Under the pieces are notes generated by a model, which worked only from the letters and a program-made list of their open reading frames with translations, made no database searches and was not told the origin of the DNA. The position numbers and the translations under genes are program-made. From Thiobacillus denitrificans (GTDB lineage Bacteria; Pseudomonadota; Gammaproteobacteria; Burkholderiales; Thiobacillaceae), in contig NZ_LDUG01000003.1 in assembly GCF_001530125.1 (NCBI RefSeq), forward strand, positions 36,301 through 100,300: a stretch of DNA of 64,000 nt, read 5' to 3'. Shown here in pieces: positions 58,994-64,000 of this stretch (positions within the stretch are counted from its first letter, which is position 1; the number at the start of each line of letters is the position of its first letter).

Positions 58994-59771
58994 GCATTTC
59001 TGCGGCACGCCCTAGGGCTGTCTTAGGGTCTCCGGCATACCGGAAAACATATTTCAGTTTTGGGTGCTTAACTGCGCATAACGACCTGTTTCGTAAGCAA
59101 ATTAGCCATCTGCGTAGTAACACCCTTGCGGTGGATGTAATGATTGCTTTAACGATCTCGGAACTTACAGATGAATGGTCGGAACTGGCCGGTTGTCTTT
59201 CCTTCAGCAGTCTTGCGACCCTGGGGGGACTCGGCCTTCGGTTGCCGCTAGCGTAGAGGTACAGAATGGCCGCTTTAGGCCGACATGAAGACACACGACT
59301 TGGTCGGCTTGGATGACCGAAATGGGTCGAGAGTACGCGTTCGCCGTATTGGAAAGCAGTCATTCGGCGTGAATGCCTGATCAGTGACTGCTCAAGACCG
59401 CATAGCGGACCAAGTTGGCTTAGAATCCGCCGGCCGCAATGGCGGATCATCAGAAGTGCGCGCCGATTTCACGGCCGACCGCTTACTGACCTACATCAGC
59501 CGCCCAACAACGAATCCCCCCGCCCCGCCAGTGACGGCTGATGGCTGATTCTTGCCTGACAGAACAAATCGAGATTGCACCTGCGGCTGATCGGCAAGTT
59601 TGATGAACGATTACCCGTCAGTGCTTCGTCGCCCTAACTCCCGGCACTTGTTACTTTGGGTGCTGAACCGGTTTTTCCGCTGCCAATCAGGCAACAATTC
59701 CGGTCTGAACGCGGCAAGCTTCATCTAACAAACAGCGGGTAAAATTCGCCCATTGCTTTTCCGTTTTCTTC
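58978..59771. other. Long intergenic stretch between hipB and the SNF2 gene
   Basis: About 790 bp without a gene I trust, visibly less GC-rich than its surroundings in its first half. A minus-strand open frame at 58986-59450 ends with a protein-like KYVFRYAGDPKTALGRAAEML but is low-complexity Arg/Ser upstream; it may be the tail of a decayed gene. A candidate -10 TAAAAT at 59740-59745 could serve the helicase gene. The region looks like remnants joined at an insertion site. Confidence 0.5.
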
Positions 59772-62700
59772 ATGTCTCTCCCTCCTTTTACCGAAGCCGA
59801 TATCCTGCGCTGGTTTGGCGCGCGCGATTTGATCAAGGCGAAAACCTATGTTCGCTCCGTCACCCGCCTGAGTGCCGAGCCGCCTGTGCTGTCCGCATTT
59901 GTGCCGGGCAGCGCACCCAAGCCCTATCAGGTCAAAATCCGTTTCAACACCGACCTCGCTGGCAATATCGTGATTTCTCCGCATTGCACCTGCCCGGTCC
60001 AATGGCATTGCAAACACACAGCGGCGACTCTGCTGGCCTGGCTGCAACAAAACAAGCCGCCGACAAAGATCAACCCTGATGTGCTGACCTGGCTGGAGGA
60101 ATTTCGCCGCACGCTGGCCGAGGCCAAGCCGGCGAAACCCGCCAAAGCCCCACCCAGGCGCGACACCCTGCTCTATTGCCTGACGCCGCGTGCGGATGGC
60201 AGCCTGCGTATGACCTTCTTCAAGGCACGGCTGGACGATCATGGCCGGCCATTAAAACTGGACGACTGGAATAACGTCGAGCGCGCCATCACCAACCCGC
60301 CTTCGTTTGTGACGGAAGACGATCTGACCATTCTGCCGCTGCTGTGGGGGCAGCGCGACCGTCACGCCTTTATCGATAGTTTTCCGCTAGCGGGCGAAAA
60401 GGGGGAGATCGTGCTGCAACGCATGCTGGCAAGCGGCCGGCTGTTTTATGCGGGCGAAGATTTGCAGCCGCTCGCCGCCGCGCCCACGCGCCCGGCCATC
60501 CTGCAATGGCCGGCCGACAGCAATCATCGTATCCGCGCCGAGCTGGTCGCCACCCCGCCGGCTGATCGGGTGCTGACGCTCAAACAAACCTGGTATGTCG
60601 ATGGCGCGTGCGGCGAGCTGGGGTTGCTCGATGTGCCGTATTCAACCGGGCAGCTCGCCCATCTGCTTGCGCTGCCGCCGCTGTCCGCGCTGGATGTGCC
60701 GCTGGTGTCGGGTGCGCTGGCCGAGCTTGCGCCGGAGTTGCCGCGTCCGCAGACGACGGCCAGCCTGCGCGTGATCGACATCACCCCGCAGCCCAGGCTG
60801 ACACTGGGCACGCTGGCAAGCTACGGCATGAACCGCTACCGCGACTACGGCCACAGCTATTCCACGGTGCTGTTCGATTTCGCAACGCTGCAATTTCAAT
60901 ACGACACGTTCAGCTTCATGGCCGACGATCCCACTGAGTTTGTCACCACGCCCACCGGCGAAGCGGTGCGGGTCAGGCGCGACACCGCGCGCGAAGCCGC
61001 CTGCATCAAGCTGCTCGACACCCTGGGTTTCAAACCCGTGCCGCCGCAGGCTTTGGACAAAACCCCCAAACACCTGCTCGGGCTGGCCAGCGAATCGGCT
61101 TGGCCGGGGTTTATCGCGACCGGTTTGGCCTCCCTGCGCGCCGACGGCTGGACCCTCGACGTGCCGCGCAACTTCCGTCATACCATGCTGGAGGTCGATG
61201 CCTGGGAGGCGGACTTCCACGACGACGGCAACGGCTGGCTTTCGCTCAATCTCGGCGTGGTGCTGGAAGGCCAGCGCCTGCCGCTGGCACCGCTGCTGTA
61301 CGACCTGTTTCAGCACGATGCGCGCTGGCTGGATGCGGCCAAACTCAAACGAATTCGCGATGCCGAAATGATCACGCTGCACACCCCGGAGGGCGTGCGT
61401 TTCACCGCACCGGCGGGGCGTTTGAAACCGTTGGCCCATACCCTCATCGACCTGTTCGACGCACGTCCGCAGGGCGCAATCAAAGTGTCGCGGCTGGATG
61501 CGCCGCGCCTGGCCGAGCTTGCGGACAGCCCGCAATGGAAAAACACCGGCGGCGACGCGGTGATCCGGTTCGCCCGCCAATTGCAGCATCAGGGTGGCAT
61601 CAAGGCGGTCAAGCCGCCCAAGGGATTGGGGCTGGCACTGCGCCCCTACCAGCACGAAGGGCTGGCCTGGCTGCAATACCTGCGCGAACAGAATCTGGCG
61701 GGCATTCTGGCCGACGACATGGGGCTGGGCAAAACCGCACAGACGCTGGCGCACCTGCTGCTGGAAAAGCAGGCCGGACGGCTGGATCGTCCTGCGCTGG
61801 TGGTGTTGCCCACCTCGCTGATTTTCAACTGGAAGCGCGAGGCCGAACGTTTTGCGCCCGGCTTGAAAGTGCTGTCGCTGCACGGCAAGGACCGCGTCGA
61901 GCGTTTCGGCGAAATTGCGCAACACGACATTGCGCTCACCACCTATCCGCTGCTGTGGCGTGACCACGACACGCTGGGCAAAATCGACTGGCACTTGCTG
62001 ATTCTGGACGAAGCGCAAACGGTAAAAAACGCGGGCAGCCGCGCCGCCAAGATCGTGCGGGAGATCAAAGCCCGGCATCGCCTGTGCCTCACCGGCACGC
62101 CGCTGGAAAACCACCTGGGCGAGCTATGGGCGCAGTTCGATTTTCTGTTGCCGGGCTTTCTGGGTGACAGCAAGCAGTTCACCCGCGCCTTCCGCACCCC
62201 GATCGAAAAACACGGCGACGCGATCCGTGCCGGGATTTTATCCAGGCGCATCGCGCCGTTTATCTTGCGGCGGCGCAAGGAAGAGGTGGCGAAGGAGTTG
62301 CCGCCGAAAACCATCATCGTGCGCACCGCCGAAATCACCGGCGGCCAGCGCGACTTGTACGAAACCGTACGTAGCGCGATGGATGCAAAAGTGCTGGAAG
62401 CCATCGCGCAAAAAGGCTTCGCCCGCAGCCAGATCGTCATCCTCGATGCGCTGCTGAAGCTGCGTCAGGTGTGCTGCGACCCGCGCCTGCTCAAAAGTGC
62501 AGGCGCGCAGAAGGTCAAGGAACGCGCCAAGCTCGACCTCTTGATGGACATGCTGCCCGAGTTGCTCGACGAAGGCCGCCGCGTGCTGCTGTTCTCGCAG
62601 TTCACCTCGATGCTCGCCCTGATCGAGCTGGAACTGCGCGCACGAAAAATCGAATACGTCATCTTCACCGGCGACACCCAGGATCGCGAAACCGTCATCC

Positions 62701-63056
62701 GCAACTTTCAGGAAGGCAACGTACCGGTGTTTCTCATCAGCCTGAAAGCGGGCGGTGTCGGCCTCAACCTCACCGCCGCCGACACCATCATCCACTACGA
62801 CCCGTGGTGGAACCCCGCCGTTGAAAACCAGGCCACCGACCGCGCCCACCGCATCGGCCAGACCAAACACGTGTTCGTTTACAAACTGGTGGTAGCAGGC
62901 AGTATCGAAGAAAAAATTCTCGCCCTGCAGGAGAAAAAAGCCGAACTCGCCGCCAGCGTGTTATCGGAAGACAGCACCGCGCTCGCCAAATTCGGCGAGG
63001 CTGATATTCGCGCACTGCTCGCACCGCTCCCCAGCGCCGATCGAGCTCCATCATGA
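59772..63056 (+). CDS. SWIM-domain SNF2/Rad54-like helicase
   Basis: A 1094-residue DNA-dependent ATPase of the SNF2 family. The N-terminal SWIM zinc finger is CxCx5CxH (Cys72, Cys74, Cys80, His82). A long middle domain follows, then the ATPase core: ADDMGLGKT (648-655), LDEAQ (about 746-749), GTPLENHLGELW, and helicase C with LFSQFTSMLALIE, SLKAGGVGLNLTAAD and QATDRAHRIGQ (about 1018-1028). Such proteins translocate on duplex DNA and remodel bound proteins; the target here is unknown. It runs opposite to hipBA and the ABC genes. All core motifs are intact. Confidence 0.95.
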   Translation: MSLPPFTEADILRWFGARDLIKAKTYVRSVTRLSAEPPVLSAFVPGSAPKPYQVKIRFNTDLAGNIVISPHCTCPVQWHCKHTAATLLAWLQQNKPPTKINPDVLTWLEEFRRTLAEAKPAKPAKAPPRRDTLLYCLTPRADGSLRMTFFKARLDDHGRPLKLDDWNNVERAITNPPSFVTEDDLTILPLLWGQRDRHAFIDSFPLAGEKGEIVLQRMLASGRLFYAGEDLQPLAAAPTRPAILQWPADSNHRIRAELVATPPADRVLTLKQTWYVDGACGELGLLDVPYSTGQLAHLLALPPLSALDVPLVSGALAELAPELPRPQTTASLRVIDITPQPRLTLGTLASYGMNRYRDYGHSYSTVLFDFATLQFQYDTFSFMADDPTEFVTTPTGEAVRVRRDTAREAACIKLLDTLGFKPVPPQALDKTPKHLLGLASESAWPGFIATGLASLRADGWTLDVPRNFRHTMLEVDAWEADFHDDGNGWLSLNLGVVLEGQRLPLAPLLYDLFQHDARWLDAAKLKRIRDAEMITLHTPEGVRFTAPAGRLKPLAHTLIDLFDARPQGAIKVSRLDAPRLAELADSPQWKNTGGDAVIRFARQLQHQGGIKAVKPPKGLGLALRPYQHEGLAWLQYLREQNLAGILADDMGLGKTAQTLAHLLLEKQAGRLDRPALVVLPTSLIFNWKREAERFAPGLKVLSLHGKDRVERFGEIAQHDIALTTYPLLWRDHDTLGKIDWHLLILDEAQTVKNAGSRAAKIVREIKARHRLCLTGTPLENHLGELWAQFDFLLPGFLGDSKQFTRAFRTPIEKHGDAIRAGILSRRIAPFILRRRKEEVAKELPPKTIIVRTAEITGGQRDLYETVRSAMDAKVLEAIAQKGFARSQIVILDALLKLRQVCCDPRLLKSAGAQKVKERAKLDLLMDMLPELLDEGRRVLLFSQFTSMLALIELELRARKIEYVIFTGDTQDRETVIRNFQEGNVPVFLISLKAGGVGLNLTAADTIIHYDPWWNPAVENQATDRAHRIGQTKHVFVYKLVVAGSIEEKILALQEKKAELAASVLSEDSTALAKFGEADIRALLAPLPSADRAPS

Positions 63057-63196
63057 AACCCCGCCTTGTTTTCCGCCTGATTCTCGGCGACGACATCGCA
63101 CCCGGCCCCGGCAAAGTGCAACGGCTCGAGGCCGCTTCGGAAACCCGCGCCCGCAAAGCGACCGAAGTGGCTTGGCGAAGTTGGGTCGATATCTGA
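63053..63196 (+). pseudogene. ModE-like regulator fragment
   Basis: A 47-codon frame whose ATG overlaps the SNF2 stop (ATGA). The first 30 residues (MKPRLVFRLILGDDIAPGPG, then KVQRLEAASET) resemble the start of ModE-type molybdate-responsive winged-helix regulators, in which GPGK-LLEAI-ETGSISAAA follows. After SET the homology breaks down (RARKATEVAWRSWVDI) and the frame stops. It is most likely a decayed 5' remnant; the whole DNA-recognition helix is lost. The family link is by memory of the pattern. Confidence 0.5.
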
Positions 63197-63298
63197 AAGC
63201 AGTCCCCTGGCCGAGCCTTCACTGACTATCGGAATACCGCGTTGAACTTGCGCGGCGCGTGACGACCTGCTTCTGGCCGGTTCCAGCCTCTGCCGTAT

Positions 63299-64000
63299 TC
63301 ACGGCCTCCGTAATAGCCACAACATCATCGGCACGCCGAGTAAGGCGGTGAGCACGCCCACCGGCAGTTCGCGCGGCTCGATCACGGTGCGCGCCAGTGC
63401 GTCGGCCAGCACCAACAGGCTGCCGCCGGCCAGCGCGCAAGCAGGCAGCAGCACACGGTGGCCGGCAAATCCCAGTTTTCTCAGGGCGTGCGGCACCATC
63501 AGGCCGACGAAGCCGATGCTGCCGGCCTGCGCGACGACCAAGGAGGTGGCGGCGCCGGCCAAGACAAACAACATCCAGCGCGTGGGGGCGACCGCCACCC
63601 CGAGCGACGCGGCTTTGAGCGGCGACAGCTGCAGCACGTCGAGCCGTCTCGATAGCCCCAGCGCGGCAGCCAACGCCAGCAGCAGCGCCGCCCACAGCAG
63701 CGCGGGCTGGCTGGTCCACGCCAGGTCGCCCATCAGGAAGAACAGCATGCCGGGCAGGCGCTCGGCCGGCGTCACGGAGAGCACCAACGCGATCAGGGCA
63801 CCGAAGCCGGCCGCCAGCATCACGCCTGCCAGCAACAGTGGCGTGTGGTCGCGCGCCAGCAGGCGGCCGCCGAGCGCGGCGGCGAGCGCCAGCGCGAGCA
63901 GGCTGCCGGCGAACGCCAGCGCCGACACCCACGGCCAGGCCAGGCCGGCCGCCATGCCAAGCAGCGCGAGCAGGCCGGCGCCGCCGGACACGCCGAGCAG
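63299..64000 (-). CDS. FecCD/BtuC-type ABC permease, 5' part cut by window edge
   Basis: C-terminal 234 codons of a multi-span inner-membrane permease for vitamin B12, heme or siderophores. The frame stays open to base 64000; the first codons read LLGVSGGAGLLALLG, the internal FecCD signature, so about 100 N-terminal residues lie outside. Further signatures are GSIGFVGLMVPHALRKL and the end VLTALLGVPMMLWLL. At least six hydrophobic spans are visible. It is followed on the minus strand not by its ATPase but, after an inserted block of about 6.3 kb, by the one at 56232-57005. Confidence 0.93.
   Translation of the reverse strand: MLGVSGGAGLLALLGMAAGLAWPWVSALAFAGSLLALALAAALGGRLLARDHTPLLLAGVMLAAGFGALIALVLSVTPAERLPGMLFFLMGDLAWTSQPALLWAALLLALAAALGLSRRLDVLQLSPLKAASLGVAVAPTRWMLFVLAGAATSLVVAQAGSIGFVGLMVPHALRKLGFAGHRVLLPACALAGGSLLVLADALARTVIEPRELPVGVLTALLGVPMMLWLLRRP

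Noticed and set aside
58986..59450. 154-residue minus-strand frame between hipB and the SNF2 gene
   Set aside because: Arg/Ser-rich, no Shine-Dalgarno, no recognisable domain; only its last 25 residues look protein-like. Noted as a possible remnant, not called as a gene.
63219..63932. 237-residue minus-strand frame
   Set aside because: Out-of-frame shadow of the FecCD permease, which has the expected membrane spans in the other frame.

Overview
The window is GC-rich chromosomal DNA of a betaproteobacterium. The gene order fits the Nitrosomonadales/Thiobacillus type: rpsF-priB-rpsR-rplI-dnaB-alr, nadB opposite rpoE-rseABC-mucD, lepA-lepB-DUF4845-rnc-era-recO-pdxJ, yajC-secD-secF, and panB/panC near folK-pcnB. 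The genus is an inference from gene order and protein style, not a measured placement. No rRNA genes or CRISPR array are visible, and only one tRNA gene (Leu, CAA) was found.

Layout. 1-4.4 kb: partial proS, an aminopropyltransferase-like gene, a WD40 lipoprotein, rppH and a small unknown. 4.6-8.6 kb: mrp/apbC, dcd and a large PLP basic amino acid decarboxylase. 8.7-12.8 kb: S6-PriB-S18-L9 operon, dnaB, alr. 12.9-16.3 kb: DUF4936 gene, ygfZ, a YgfX-like gene, nadB. 16.4-20.6 kb: sigma-E envelope stress operon. 20.6-25.3 kb: lepA, lepB, DUF4845, rnc, era. 25.3-30.2 kb: a rearranged stretch with a dispersed repeat, recO, a frameshifted pdxJ, a CNNM/CBS membrane protein, a dead transposase carrying a nested 74-bp palindromic insertion, a recO 3' fragment and an intact second pdxJ. 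30.2-36.4 kb: DedA, secF, secD, yajC, tgt, queA, tRNA-Leu. 36.7-50.2 kb: a complete glycogen cluster (pgi, glk, glgC, GH57, malQ, glgB, glgA, glgP), with a second copy of the dispersed repeat ahead of glgB. 50.3-56.2 kb: DEAD-box helicase, panD, then panB/panC and pcnB-folK-dNK on the minus strand. 56.2-64 kb: an ABC ATPase and a FecCD permease on the same strand, separated by about 6.3 kb holding a hipBA toxin-antitoxin pair, a large noncoding stretch, a SWIM-SNF2 helicase and a ModE-like fragment.

How the genes work together. Most of the window is core metabolism in tightly coupled operons with 1-8 nt overlaps. The glycogen cluster links central sugar phosphates (Pgi, Glk) to ADP-glucose (GlgC), chain growth (GlgA), branching (GlgB) and breakdown (GlgP, MalQ, GH57). 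The rpoE operon encodes the sigma factor, its anti-sigma factor and regulator, and a periplasmic protease.

The window is mostly ordinary. I do not see a clearly new biological system. The parts that repay a second look are: the duplicated recO'-pdxJ segments with mosaic identity, the nested palindromic insertion with a 4-bp target duplication, two inverted-repeat-ended dispersed elements next to operon genes, a HipB-style operator (TAAGC-N8-GCTTA) over the hipBA -10 box, and the accessory block that separates two halves of an ABC transporter.
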